The notes under the pieces are model-generated. The model had not been told where the DNA came from. It ran no database searches and saw only the letters and a list, made by a program, of their open reading frames with translations. Below, in pieces: positions 1 through 7,643 of a DNA stretch of 64,000 bases. Source of the DNA: DATGZX01 sp035296965 (GTDB lineage Bacteria; Planctomycetota; Planctomycetia; Gemmatales; Gemmataceae); NCBI GenBank assembly GCA_035296965.1, contig DATGZX010000010.1:61634-125633 (forward strand), in the 5' to 3' direction. Position numbers and translations under genes: made by a program. Within the stretch, counting starts at the first letter, position 1. Each line of letters opens with the position of its first letter.

Positions 1-236
1 GGCTGCCGAAAGGCGCACTTTCGGCGTACTTTCAGCGCACCTTTCGCCACGCGCGGGTTGTGGTGCACAACTCGACGCAAGCTGCCACTTGAGGCAGACA
101 CCGTTTCCCTGAGCCACCAAGATACAAATAGGACGCAATTAGGACGCATTTTTAGAGGCATTTCAATGTTTGTGGACTAGTAACATGGACGGTCAGCATG
201 CTGCCCGCTTCCCTGCGGAACGACAGAACATCATTT

Positions 237-1331
237 ATGCACGATTTCTCAGAGCTTTTCAGCAAACCGCCGGTCGTTCATGCACAGGCGCCGGGGCGCG
301 TGAATCTGATTGGCGAGCATACCGACTACAACGGCGGTTTTGTCTTGCCCACGGCGATCCCTCAGCACACTCGAGTGGAACTGGCGCAGCGGCAGGACCA
401 CGTTGTGCGCGCCTGGTCGAGTGCCGTGGCGTTGCCGGCACCTCGGATCTACACTCTAGGCGAGGAGAAGCGGACTGCGAGCTGGCTTGATTACATCCAG
501 GGTCTGACAAGCATCCTGCGGAGCGAAGGGCACGCGCTCCTGGGGTTTGATGTCCGCATCGAGTCGAGTGTGCCTCTTGGCAGCGGGCTGTCGTCCAGCG
601 CTTCGTTGACGGTCAGTTTGCAGCGCGCCCTGCGCGCGGCATTCGCGCTCAGGCTCGATGATGTGACCATTGCCCGCATCAGCCGGCGCGTGGAGAACGA
701 ATTTGTCGGAGCGCAGGTCGGTATCATGGACCCGATGGCAGCCAGCCTCGCGGACCAGGGGACGGCCCTATTCCTCGATGCCCGCAGCCTCGAGTTCGAG
801 CGCGTTCCCTTGCCCGTCGGGGCGGAGCTGGTCGTGATCGATTCGAGTGTGGCACACCGGAATGCGGCCGGGGATTACAATACCCGTCGGCGCGAGTGCG
901 AGCAGGCTAGCGCGCTGCTCGGCGTGAGCCAGCTCCGCGACCTGACCGTCGCAGACTTGCCCAAGCTTAGCGCGTTGCCTGAGCCGCTGAAAAGCAGAGC
1001 ACGCCACGTGATCACCGAGAACGACCGCGTCCTGGAAGCGGTGGCGGCGATGAGAGCCGGGGACCTGGACCGCTTGGGTAAGTTGTTCTATGCGTCGCAC
1101 GCCTCGATGCGCGACGATTACCAGGTGTCGATTCCTGAGATCGATTCGCTGGTCGAACTCGGCCGGACAGAGCCCGATGTCTTTGGGGCCAGGCTTACCG
1201 GAGGAGGGTTTGGCGGCTCCGTCGTGATGCTCGCGCGTGTAGGGACTGGGCGGACAGTTGCACAGCGTATCGCGCAAATATACGACGAACAGTCGGGCTT
1301 CCGCTCGAAGATCCTCGTTCCAGCCTGTTGA
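237..1331 (+). CDS. galK: galactokinase
   Basis: Phosphorylates galactose to galactose-1-phosphate in the cytoplasm, the entry step of the Leloir pathway. The 364-residue product has the galactokinase signature near its N-terminus (GRVNLIGEHTDYNGG), the GHMP-kinase ATP-binding loop (PLGSGLSSSAS) at about residue 113, and the C-terminal GHMP motif (LTGGGFGGS). Length fits the family (about 350-390). An upstream in-frame ATG at 198 would add 13 residues. I prefer 237 because homology normally begins just before the sugar-binding signature. No other Leloir gene is adjacent. A long inverted repeat follows the stop codon. Confidence 0.93.
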   Translation: MHDFSELFSKPPVVHAQAPGRVNLIGEHTDYNGGFVLPTAIPQHTRVELAQRQDHVVRAWSSAVALPAPRIYTLGEEKRTASWLDYIQGLTSILRSEGHALLGFDVRIESSVPLGSGLSSSASLTVSLQRALRAAFALRLDDVTIARISRRVENEFVGAQVGIMDPMAASLADQGTALFLDARSLEFERVPLPVGAELVVIDSSVAHRNAAGDYNTRRRECEQASALLGVSQLRDLTVADLPKLSALPEPLKSRARHVITENDRVLEAVAAMRAGDLDRLGKLFYASHASMRDDYQVSIPEIDSLVELGRTEPDVFGARLTGGGFGGSVVMLARVGTGRTVAQRIAQIYDEQSGFRSKILVPAC

Positions 1332-1334
1332 GGG

Positions 1335-1427
1335 GGAAAGGAAAAGGTGTCAGGACCCTTTTCCGTACCGGAAGAACGATGGGCCGTAGTAGGTGGCTGA
1401 AAAGGGTCCTGCCACCTTTTCCTTTCC
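1335..1427. repeat. long imperfect palindrome (REP/RAYT-like)
   Basis: Left arm 1335-1363 and right arm 1399-1427 are 29-nt inverted copies with one mismatch, separated by 35 nt. The core reads AAAAGGTGTCAGGACCCTTTT. It sits in the short gap between galK and the VOC gene, so it may also end galK transcription. The arm length and core resemble repeats moved by REP-associated tyrosine transposases. That is an inference, as no transposase is in the window. Confidence 0.7.
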
Positions 1428-1449
1428 TGAAGCTTCTTTCGAGGTTGCT

Positions 1450-1839
1450 ATGCAGATAACGCAGATCGATCATTGCTCGGTCGTGATCAGCGACGTGGAG
1501 CGTAGCCGGCGATTCTATCGAGATATCCTCGGTCTCAAGGAGATCAATAAGCCGAGGACGTTTGATTTCACGGTCCTGTGGTTTGACCTGGGCAATCACC
1601 ACATCCATTTATTGCTCAAGGACCGCCCCGACACGATCAGTCCGCGCCACTTTGCCCTGCGCGTACAGGATGCCGCCGCGGCTCGGACGTATTTCCGGGA
1701 ACACGGTGTAACGACGCAAGAGACGACGCCAATCCCCGGTGCCGATCGCTTTTTCATCGCCGACCCTGACGGTAATCGCATCGAGATCATCCAGTGGCTG
1801 CGGCCATATAGTTCCGAGGAGAACGCACGGCCGCGCTAG
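1450..1839 (+). CDS. VOC (glyoxalase/bleomycin-resistance) family protein
   Basis: A 129-residue single-domain vicinal-oxygen-chelate protein. It starts with ITQIDHCSVVISDVERSRRF and YRDILGLKEI, typical of the first beta-alpha-beta-beta-beta unit, and ends with FIADPDGNRIEIIQW, the usual second unit with its metal-ligand Glu. The His after the first strand (IDHC) and the late Glu are the expected metal ligands. Members include glyoxalase I, dioxygenases and antibiotic-resistance proteins; the substrate cannot be told here. An in-frame ATG at 1393 lies inside the palindrome, so 1450 is preferred. Confidence 0.85.
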   Translation: MQITQIDHCSVVISDVERSRRFYRDILGLKEINKPRTFDFTVLWFDLGNHHIHLLLKDRPDTISPRHFALRVQDAAAARTYFREHGVTTQETTPIPGADRFFIADPDGNRIEIIQWLRPYSSEENARPR

Positions 1840-1933
1840 GCACGCAGGGGAGATGGGGGAGATGCGGGAAGAACGAACAGGGAACGAACGGGGTTAATCT
1901 CAGTTCCCTCGCCCCTCTTCCCTTGCCCCTACT

Positions 1934-3142
1934 TCAAAACGTCCATTCGCCACGGAAAAAGACGCCCTGCTCGGTCAGGTCGGCACGGGAGGCGCCTGCA
2001 TTGGCGATGTCCCACCATTGTTCGAATTGGTAGCCAAAGGTAAAGCGGCCTGGATACCGGCTCCAGCGCGGCGTCCAGCTCAGTCCAAGTTGCAAGGCGA
2101 GCACCGGTACAACCTGGTCGTGATAAACGTCGCTGCTCGCGCCGACGGTCGTGCCGTCGGAGGCGACGAACGCTTCCTCGAATGCCTGATGGATGCGCCC
2201 GAAAACCCCAGCGCTTTCGACGCGGCCAAAGAATTCCCAGCCGGCCCAGTCCAGCCGCCGCGTGAGATCGAGCCCAACGTGCGGCCCGCCGCCGACAAAG
2301 TTATTGTTCTGGGTTTGCTCGATGTAGTTACCCTGGGCATACGAATCAAAATAGATACCCGCCACTCGTGCACCCACGCGCCATTGCATGTCCCAGTTGG
2401 GTGCAAAGTTGATAGTGCGGGTGGCGTAGTCGAAGTCGATAACGTTCATGTTGAGCCGGCTCTTAAGCCAGCCGTCGCTGCCATCGAGGTCAAAGCCGGG
2501 CAAGTCGGCGTTTCCTTCCGTGACCAGGAAACGATACGACACGAGGAACGCGCCCCAGCCGTCCGCAAAGCGGTAGCCAAGCTCGAAACGAGGCGAGCCG
2601 GTCCAGTCGAGCTGGGCGATCGGCAGCGCGATTTGATCGGGATAATAGCCTGGGACGGTGACCGAGCCATTCAGGTGGTTGTTGATGTGCGGACCGAGGA
2701 CGCTCAGCTCAAGGGCCGCGAACAGTCCAGGCTGGTCCTTAGGAGCGACGAGCAAGGGGTCGTTGCGCAGGAGCGGGCCGTTGCTGTCCGGGTATGGCCC
2801 GTAGGGCGGCGGCGTGTAAGGACCAGGTGGCGGCGGATACGACCCCGGGGGCGGCATGTAGGGGCCAGGTGCCCCAGGGAACGCAGGCGGCTGTCCTGTT
2901 CCGTCATACGGGCCAGTGGGCGGAGGTAAACCGGGCGTCGGTGGAGTGTATTGCGCCGGCACTGTTTGAGAAGGAGGGCCAGGAGGTTGATACTGCTGAT
3001 TGCCTGTTCCAGTCTGGCCTGGAGTCGACGGCGCGATCGGCACCGGGCCCGACGGCAAGACTTGAGCGCTTGCGTCCCTGCCTGCCCACACCACCCCAAA
3101 GACCGCACCGGCCCACAGCAGACGAGTGAGTTTGGGAACCAT
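1934..3142 (-). CDS. proline-rich outer-membrane beta-barrel protein (Lpg1974/BBP7-like)
   Basis: A 402-residue exported protein. It has an N-terminal hydrophobic signal ending near SAQVLPSG, then about 100 residues rich in Pro, Gly, Tyr and Gln (many PPPGPY-type units), and a C-terminal part alternating aromatic and polar residues (GYRFADGWGAF, WDMQWRVGARVAGIYFD, VGGGPHVGLDL). The final residue is Phe (FRGEWTF), as expected for a BAM-inserted barrel. The domain resembles the Lpg1974-type outer-membrane family that is frequent in planctomycetes. A GGGAGA ribosome-binding site lies just before the ATG. Role unknown; probably a porin or adhesin. Confidence 0.6.
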   Translation of the reverse strand: MVPKLTRLLWAGAVFGVVWAGRDASAQVLPSGPVPIAPSTPGQTGTGNQQYQPPGPPSQTVPAQYTPPTPGLPPPTGPYDGTGQPPAFPGAPGPYMPPPGSYPPPPGPYTPPPYGPYPDSNGPLLRNDPLLVAPKDQPGLFAALELSVLGPHINNHLNGSVTVPGYYPDQIALPIAQLDWTGSPRFELGYRFADGWGAFLVSYRFLVTEGNADLPGFDLDGSDGWLKSRLNMNVIDFDYATRTINFAPNWDMQWRVGARVAGIYFDSYAQGNYIEQTQNNNFVGGGPHVGLDLTRRLDWAGWEFFGRVESAGVFGRIHQAFEEAFVASDGTTVGASSDVYHDQVVPVLALQLGLSWTPRWSRYPGRFTFGYQFEQWWDIANAGASRADLTEQGVFFRGEWTF

Positions 3143-3719
3143 AATAGGCTCTCCCTTCCAATCAATTACCGGGCGAGTATCGAAATCGTCTTCCCTTTGG
3201 AAAACGTCCGCGACATCCCCGATAGATCACACGAGCGTTCCTAGAGCTAGCGGATGGATCTCCATACCCAAAGCCGCCGGGCAGGGCAAGGCGTCTCGGA
3301 GCGCATGGCAATCCAGCAGCGCAGCCCGCCTTCCTTTCCCAGGCAACCTGCCCCGATCATTTTGAGACTACTGAGCAGAAAAAATGACGTGCGCGCAAAT
3401 TAATGCCTTTCACGAAACCACGCAAATTACGTCGTTTTCGCGCATTTCTGGAATAATGAGAATTTGCCCCCCCCAAAAACGCGTGGCTGGAGCCTCCGAA
3501 AAGTGCAAAAAACACGAGGTTTTTTATTTCGAGACTATTTTGGGACTCATACGGGGGCGTACGCAAGAGTGCAATAATCGACCCATTTATTGCGAAAACT
3601 ACATATTATGACGATGTATAATTTCAGTTATTGGCAAGTTTCCCCGGCTTCACCTGCTTTTCCGGCCCGAGCTCTGACATTTGCATGCTCTTCTTGGGAC
3701 GCTGGTCGCAACGCCTTGC
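3143..3719. other. 577-bp intergenic region, partly AT-rich
   Basis: It lies between the divergent start of the barrel gene and the end of the propeller gene. The section from 3370 to 3620 is clearly lower in GC than its surroundings and has runs of A, T and C. No convincing reading frame or RNA was seen. Promoters for the barrel gene should be here. Confidence 0.5.
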
Positions 3720-4994
3720 TCACTGTCTCCCGGCACTCACTTCGAGCGCCAGCAGCGTATTCTCATTGCGGACGAACAGTCTGCCGCCGGAAAGCACCGG
3801 CACCGTCCAGGTGAGTGCCTTGGCGTCGAGGATTTGGCAACGGCTGACCTCGGTATACTCGGTCGGCGTCGCCTTGGCCAGGACGAGTTGGCCATGCTCT
3901 CCCAGAAGGATCAGCATCCCGTCGGCGAGGACCAACGACCCCCGGCCCAGGCCGCCGACCTTGTCCCATTGAACCTTGCCGGTCTCAAAGTTGACGCAGC
4001 GCAGGCGTTGCTCGCTGAACCCGTACAGCGCTCCCTCGTGGAGGATCGAGCAGGAGAAATGATTCTGCATGGTCAAGGCCTTCCAGACCGTTTCCGGCGT
4101 CGGTTTGTCCGAGAGACGGAAAACGGCCGCCCCAGTGCCGTAATTGGACGAGATGAATACCTTGCCGTCCGCGTAAATGGGGGTCGCAATATTGAGGTCG
4201 AATTGCGTCTTCCAGGGATAGCGCCAAAGCAGCTTACCATTTTCGGGAGCGACGCCGATCGCGCCGGCTCCCGTGAAGTAAATGACTTGCGGCGCGCCGG
4301 CAACCAGGGCCCAGACTGGCGTGGCATGGCCGATCGCGTCGTCGAGCGTTTGCCAAATTACCTTGCCGTCGTTCTTATCCAGTGCGGCGATCGATTTCCC
4401 CTTGGGCCCGCCCGGGTCGACATAGACGCGCTCGCCCACGACGAGGGGGCAGCCGCAGTAGCCATGCGAGGGGCAGGTCCGGCCGGCGAGCTTGAGCAAC
4501 TCTTGCTGCCAGACGACCTTTCCGGTTTTGGCCTCCAGGCAATGCAAGATCCCCGTGGCACCCAGCGCGTAGACGCGCGCGCCGTCGACAACCGGCGTGG
4601 CTCGAGGCCCGGTGCGCGAAGGCGGATAGCCTCCGCCCGTGAAGGTCGGATGAGCCTTGTAATCGCAATCGTACGCGTAGCGCCAAAGTTCCTTTCCGGT
4701 CGCCGGCTCGAGGCAAAGGACGATTTCCTGGTTATTCTCCTTCGTCTGCGTGAACAGCCGCCCCTCGGCGACGGCGACGGACGAGAACCCGCCCGACAAC
4801 TGGACTTTCCAGAGCTGCCTGGGTCCGCCCTTCGGCCACTGCGTCAGCAACCCAGTCTCGCGCGAAATCCCATCGCGATGCGACCCCCGCCAGCACGGCC
4901 AGTCTTCCGCCCGAGCCGGCCTCATGGAGCCGGCGGCGAAGGATACCATGCAAAAAATCACAGCGAGCAGCCTGTTGCCAATGCGAAATGCCAT
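3720..4994 (-). CDS. secreted PQQ-like beta-propeller repeat protein
   Basis: A 424-residue protein with a signal peptide (hydrophobic stretch LLAVIFCMVSFAAGSM, cleavage near PARA-ED), then EDWPCWRGSHRDGIS, the hallmark opening of planctomycete outer-membrane-protein-assembly-like PQQ propellers. The body consists of propeller blades with motifs such as LFTQTKENNQEIVLCLEPATG, KTGKVVWQQELL and ENGKLLWRYPW. The frame is open upstream to 5222, but the start at 4994 is preceded by GAGGGGAAG and begins the signal peptide directly. The fold is known from BamB and PQQ dehydrogenases. No quinone-enzyme active site is evident, so a structural or binding role is more likely. Confidence 0.85.
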   Translation of the reverse strand: MAFRIGNRLLAVIFCMVSFAAGSMRPARAEDWPCWRGSHRDGISRETGLLTQWPKGGPRQLWKVQLSGGFSSVAVAEGRLFTQTKENNQEIVLCLEPATGKELWRYAYDCDYKAHPTFTGGGYPPSRTGPRATPVVDGARVYALGATGILHCLEAKTGKVVWQQELLKLAGRTCPSHGYCGCPLVVGERVYVDPGGPKGKSIAALDKNDGKVIWQTLDDAIGHATPVWALVAGAPQVIYFTGAGAIGVAPENGKLLWRYPWKTQFDLNIATPIYADGKVFISSNYGTGAAVFRLSDKPTPETVWKALTMQNHFSCSILHEGALYGFSEQRLRCVNFETGKVQWDKVGGLGRGSLVLADGMLILLGEHGQLVLAKATPTEYTEVSRCQILDAKALTWTVPVLSGGRLFVRNENTLLALEVSAGRQ

Positions 4995-5156
4995 GCTTGC
5001 TTCCCCTCGAAGACCTGGTTCACTCACGTTCGTGGCGGCCGGTTCATCGGAATACACTTTTTCTACAGGCATTGGCCAGCCACTTCCATCCAGGAAGCAA
5101 AATCGTTGACGAGATGATTCCTGGCGGCCATGCTCGTTGCGTTCGAGCGAGGCGCA

Positions 5157-5180
5157 GTACGAGCTGCCAGCTTGTACTAC
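5157..5180. repeat. short palindromic repeat, copy 1
   Basis: GTAC-GAGCTGCCAGCTTGTACTAC, an imperfect palindrome around the AGCTGCCAGCTTG core that recurs at 5639, 16339, 16455 and 22307. Confidence 0.6.
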
Positions 5181-5324
5181 AAGAGTGGTGCAGAAGGCGA
5201 ACAATAGGCAACGAGCGATCACAATTGGGAAGCTTGCAAGCTCCGCAAGGTGTCAAGCCGGTGCCGAAGGCATGGATGGGAGTTGAAATAAATTGGTGAT
5301 TCATACTCCGTTCGAGGTGATGCA

Positions 5325-5504
5325 ATGAAAAACAAATTTGAAACCCTCGATGAGTATCTCGATGCCCTGGATGCCATCAAGCACCGCGTTGCCCAGAGGA
5401 CAGAGGGGATGACCACCAAGGAAGTCAAAGCCTACTTCGCCCGCGCTTCGCAGCGACTGGAAGAAGTGACAGGACAAAAGGTTCGGGTTCGCCGCAACAT
5501 TTAG
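5325..5504 (+). CDS. small hypothetical protein (59 aa)
   Basis: An ATG preceded by GAGGTGA at good spacing opens a 59-codon frame ending in TAG. The product (MKNKFETLDEYLDALDAIKH at the start, QKVRVRRNI at the end) is charged and mostly predicted helical, with no Cys, signal peptide or membrane segment. Codon use looks like its neighbours, and the ribosome-binding site is one of the better ones in the region, so I judge it real. Function unknown. It sits between two copies of the CAAGCTG palindrome. Confidence 0.6.
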   Translation: MKNKFETLDEYLDALDAIKHRVAQRTEGMTTKEVKAYFARASQRLEEVTGQKVRVRRNI

Positions 5505-5638
5505 TAAGGTTGCTAAGGCCAAGGGTCGATCCTGAAAGCCTATGCCTGGCTGAAAAGATGAGGGTGTTCAACGGATAGCGACCGCCCAGCGAATTCAACT
5601 AGTGCTCACTTGACCATGGGATGATCGTCGCCCGCTCC

Positions 5639-5663
5639 GTAGCACAAGCTGGCAGCTTGTGCC
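5639..5663. repeat. short palindromic repeat, copy 2
   Basis: GCACAAGCTGGCAGCTTGTGC at 5642-5662 is a near-perfect palindrome of the same family as 5157 and 22307. Confidence 0.65.
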
Positions 5664-5691
5664 AGAACGCCCTTGGCGAGCCGGCGTGCAC

Positions 5692-5919
5692 CTAATCCTC
5701 TTCAATCCCCGCACTGACCCGGAACGTGTGGCCGTCGGGGAGGCGGAGGTGGAACTCGCGGACGTGCCAGGGTTCGTCCGTGGGCGACATCGTGACGGTC
5801 AGCCCGTGCTGCAGGGCCAGGGCATGCGCCGCATCGACTTCGGCGCGGCTGCACAACCACCAGCTCATCCAGACGCCGCCGGCGAAGAGGTGGATTACAG
5901 TCCGTGGACGAAGGACCAA
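5692..5919 (-). pseudogene. C-terminal half of a VOC/glyoxalase-like protein
   Basis: The frame encodes 75 residues that match only the second half of a VOC domain: HALALQHGLTVTMSPTDEPW then VREFHLRLPDGHTFRVS. This is the common 'tDEPWGvREFhlrDPDGH' pattern of bleomycin-resistance-like proteins. The first half of the domain and a credible start are missing, and there is no ribosome-binding site at the first Met. It is best read as a truncated remnant. A small stand-alone protein cannot be excluded. Confidence 0.5.
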
Positions 5920-6015
5920 ATGGACGTGCTAGCTGCGGTAACCGCAGAACTGCTTGCCGGAGACGGTATGGACGACGCGCTCGGCGCAGGTCTCCTGACC
6001 TCGCCGCAACCGCGA

Positions 6016-6049
6016 CCGCAGGTCTCCTCTAGTTCGTGGAGACCTGCGG
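6016..6049. terminator. strong hairpin (12-bp perfect stem)
   Basis: CCGCAGGTCTCC, 10-nt loop, GGAGACCTGCGG. The stem is perfect but no T-run follows on either strand, so it is either a factor-assisted terminator for the minus-strand DUF4926 gene or a palindromic repeat. Confidence 0.4.
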
Positions 6050-6136
6050 TGACTCCGAGTGCGGAGACCCGCGCACAGCTGAGGATCCGGCGGGCAGATG
6101 CGCTAAATCGCTGGGCGGATAGACATCAATTGTACT

Positions 6137-6355
6137 TCAGGCCACCTGGAGGGGGCGATAGTGCAAGACCAAGAGCTGCTCCGCACGCAACGCGAGCATG
6201 GCGTATGTCCTGCCCTCGTTGTCTGAAAACTCGACTTCATAGACGCCCGGCGCCAGGGCCTCCACCACGGTTCCCACTTGACCGCGTCCTAAGCCGCGCT
6301 CGGGCAGGTCTTCGGTCAAAGCGACAACATCCAGTAGTTGGATTGCACTACTCAT
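6137..6355 (-). CDS. DUF4926 domain protein
   Basis: A 72-residue protein matching the DUF4926 pattern from end to end: LLDVVALTEDLPERGLGRGQ, VGTVVEALAPGVYEVEFSD, then GRTYAMLALRAEQLLVLH. The family has an SH3-like small barrel and is often encoded next to DUF6883 proteins in planctomycetes and cyanobacteria, an arrangement thought to be toxin-antitoxin-like. Here the DUF6883 partner ends 15 nt upstream on the same strand, so the two probably share a transcript. Biochemical role unknown. Confidence 0.85.
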   Translation of the reverse strand: MSSAIQLLDVVALTEDLPERGLGRGQVGTVVEALAPGVYEVEFSDNEGRTYAMLALRAEQLLVLHYRPLQVA

Positions 6356-6370
6356 TCCCTTGCCCTCACT

Positions 6371-6701
6371 TCAAAGCACGTAGCAGCTTGCAACCCTTGG
6401 GAAGTCTTCCCCACTGAGAATGATCCAGCTGCTTCGAATGCAGACCGTTCCATTCGGCCCCTGCATTGTAAAGTCCACAACGTATCTTTGGCCATATGCA
6501 TCCAGATCTGTAGGACTTGCTTCTTGGGTGCGTGCGGCCTCCAAAAGCGCAGCTTGCAGCTCGGACGCATGCTGAGATGTCAGCCCAAGAGCGGCCGCAA
6601 AGACGCGCCTTGTGGCGCCCACGAGGATGGTCTGGGCTTAGGCAGTAATCCCGCAGCCTGGCAATGTCCACGACCGCGTGCGCGCCATGGGGCAGCTTCA
6701 T
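6371..6701 (-). pseudogene. DUF6883 family gene with a single-base frameshift
   Basis: The first frame from ATG 6701 gives the family's N-terminus (MKLPHGAHAVVDIARLRDYC then LSPDHPRGRHKAR) and then goes off-family. The next frame picks up RVFAAALGLT and continues to RYVVDFTMQG, IILSGEDFPRVASCYVL and a stop at 6371. Joining them needs one extra base in the Arg codon before VFAAALGL, near 6617-6625. This is either a real 1-bp deletion that inactivates the gene or an assembly error. The ATG overlaps the stop of the upstream remnant (ATGA), so these genes were once translationally coupled. Confidence 0.7.
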
Positions 6702-6850
6702 TGGGGCGTCGCCTCCTCGACGAGCTTAATCTCCTTCTCCATCAGGCCGTAGAGATTGTATACGAGTCGATCAATTTGGCGGTCGGCGGCCTCGCCTTGG
6801 CTCTGCCCGACGAATCCGTCGTGGGGCCTTCTGGCGTCAGCCAAATTGGC
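6698..6850 (-). pseudogene. C-terminal remnant of a restriction/methylation-type protein
   Basis: A 50-codon frame with no start, closed upstream by TGA at 6851. It encodes QIDRLVYNLYGLMEKEIKLV and EEATPQ before the stop. The 'R-x-IDRLVYELYGLTEEEI' pattern is the usual C-terminal tail of Type IIG/Eco57I-like and other restriction-methylase polypeptides, where it follows the target-recognition region. Everything N-terminal is missing. The stop overlaps the start of the DUF6883 gene. Confidence 0.55.
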
Positions 6851-6866
6851 TCAGCCAGGGAAACGC

Positions 6867-6986
6867 TCAGCCTGGCTGCAGTTCCTCCAGCACGGCCAAT
6901 AGCTGTGCCAGCGTAGCCGGATCGAACCCGGCCCGCACGCCGAGCGGCTGGCCGCGCGGGAAGACGACTTCAATCGGGCTGGCCAT
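6867..6986 (-). pseudogene. IS66 TnpA-like C-terminal fragment
   Basis: Encodes SPIEVVFPRGQPLGVRAGFD then PATLAQLLAVLEELQPG. This matches the tail of planctomycete IS66 accessory protein TnpA (pattern 'EVVLPxGxxLRVpxGFDpxtLxxLLavLE'). The N-terminal helix-turn-helix part is absent, and neither TnpB nor the large TnpC is nearby. It marks an old IS insertion that has decayed. A related tail lies at 8952-9020. Confidence 0.45.
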
Positions 6987-7235
6987 GGTTGGAGACCTGA
7001 TCTCGACCGGCACGAGGAGCGGCAGGGAGCCTGTGTGCACCTGCCACAATCAACCACACTACTTTCTCTCTGGCAGGCGGATACCCGTTGCAGCCGCGGG
7101 TCTTTTGCAGGACTTACCTCAAAGCTCAACGGCGCAACGTTCCCGCAGGCTTCCAAACGGATTTCACGCTTCATTCTGGCCAGTAGCTGCTGGTAAGATG
7201 AAACTGGGCGTGAGGACGCACGCCAGGAGAGCAAC

Positions 7236-7643
7236 ATGCCCCGAGTGTTTCGTGTCATGAGGAAGGAGGCTGATGGTTTGCCGACAGTGAGCCCAACGGC
7301 TCTAGGCATTCGCGCCAGGGTTGATGTAGACGTCGATGCGCAGCACAATGTGCTCGTCAACGGCAAGGGCATGTCGGTTGCGCCTAACTGGCGGGACATC
7401 AATGTGAACCGCGTTCCGAAGCGACTTCGCCCAATCCTGCCTGGAGCTGGCGGCAGCAACAACACCTTCTGCTTCCGCACCGGGAATGGTGCCTTTGTGC
7501 AGGGTCCCTTCGCGAGCGGCCTCACCCTGGAACTGGACTCTGCAACGCATGGCAACGTGGCCCCGGCGCAGGCCGTTCCCCTTGCTTCTTACGAAGCAGA
7601 CATCGCGGCAACCCGGCCGGACTGGGAAGAAGACGAGACGTGA
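7236..7643 (+). CDS. possible Tse2-like toxin-domain protein
   Basis: A 135-residue protein with a good AGGAGA ribosome-binding site. Visible motifs are PTALGIRARVDVDVD, then NGKGMSVAPNWRD and VPKRLRP, then GSNNTFCFRTGNGAFV and a C-terminal SYEADIAATRPDW. This 'GMSV...P.RL' organisation is common in planctomycete hypothetical proteins and recalls the GGTSVF segment of Tse2-type ADP-ribosyltransferase toxins, but I cannot assign catalytic residues. Its stop overlaps the GTG start of the TPR gene (GTGA), so the two are translationally coupled. A toxin with a TPR immunity partner is one reading (inference). Confidence 0.6.
   Translation: MPRVFRVMRKEADGLPTVSPTALGIRARVDVDVDAQHNVLVNGKGMSVAPNWRDINVNRVPKRLRPILPGAGGSNNTFCFRTGNGAFVQGPFASGLTLELDSATHGNVAPAQAVPLASYEADIAATRPDWEEDET

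Noticed and set aside
3384..3611. 75-codon plus frame in the AT-rich gap
   Set aside because: No ribosome-binding site, biased composition, and no similarity to any family I recognise.
3681..5117. Plus-strand 478-codon open frame opposite the PQQ propeller gene
   Set aside because: The minus strand has a signal peptide, WRG motif and propeller repeats. The plus-strand translation has no domain and reflects high GC at third positions.
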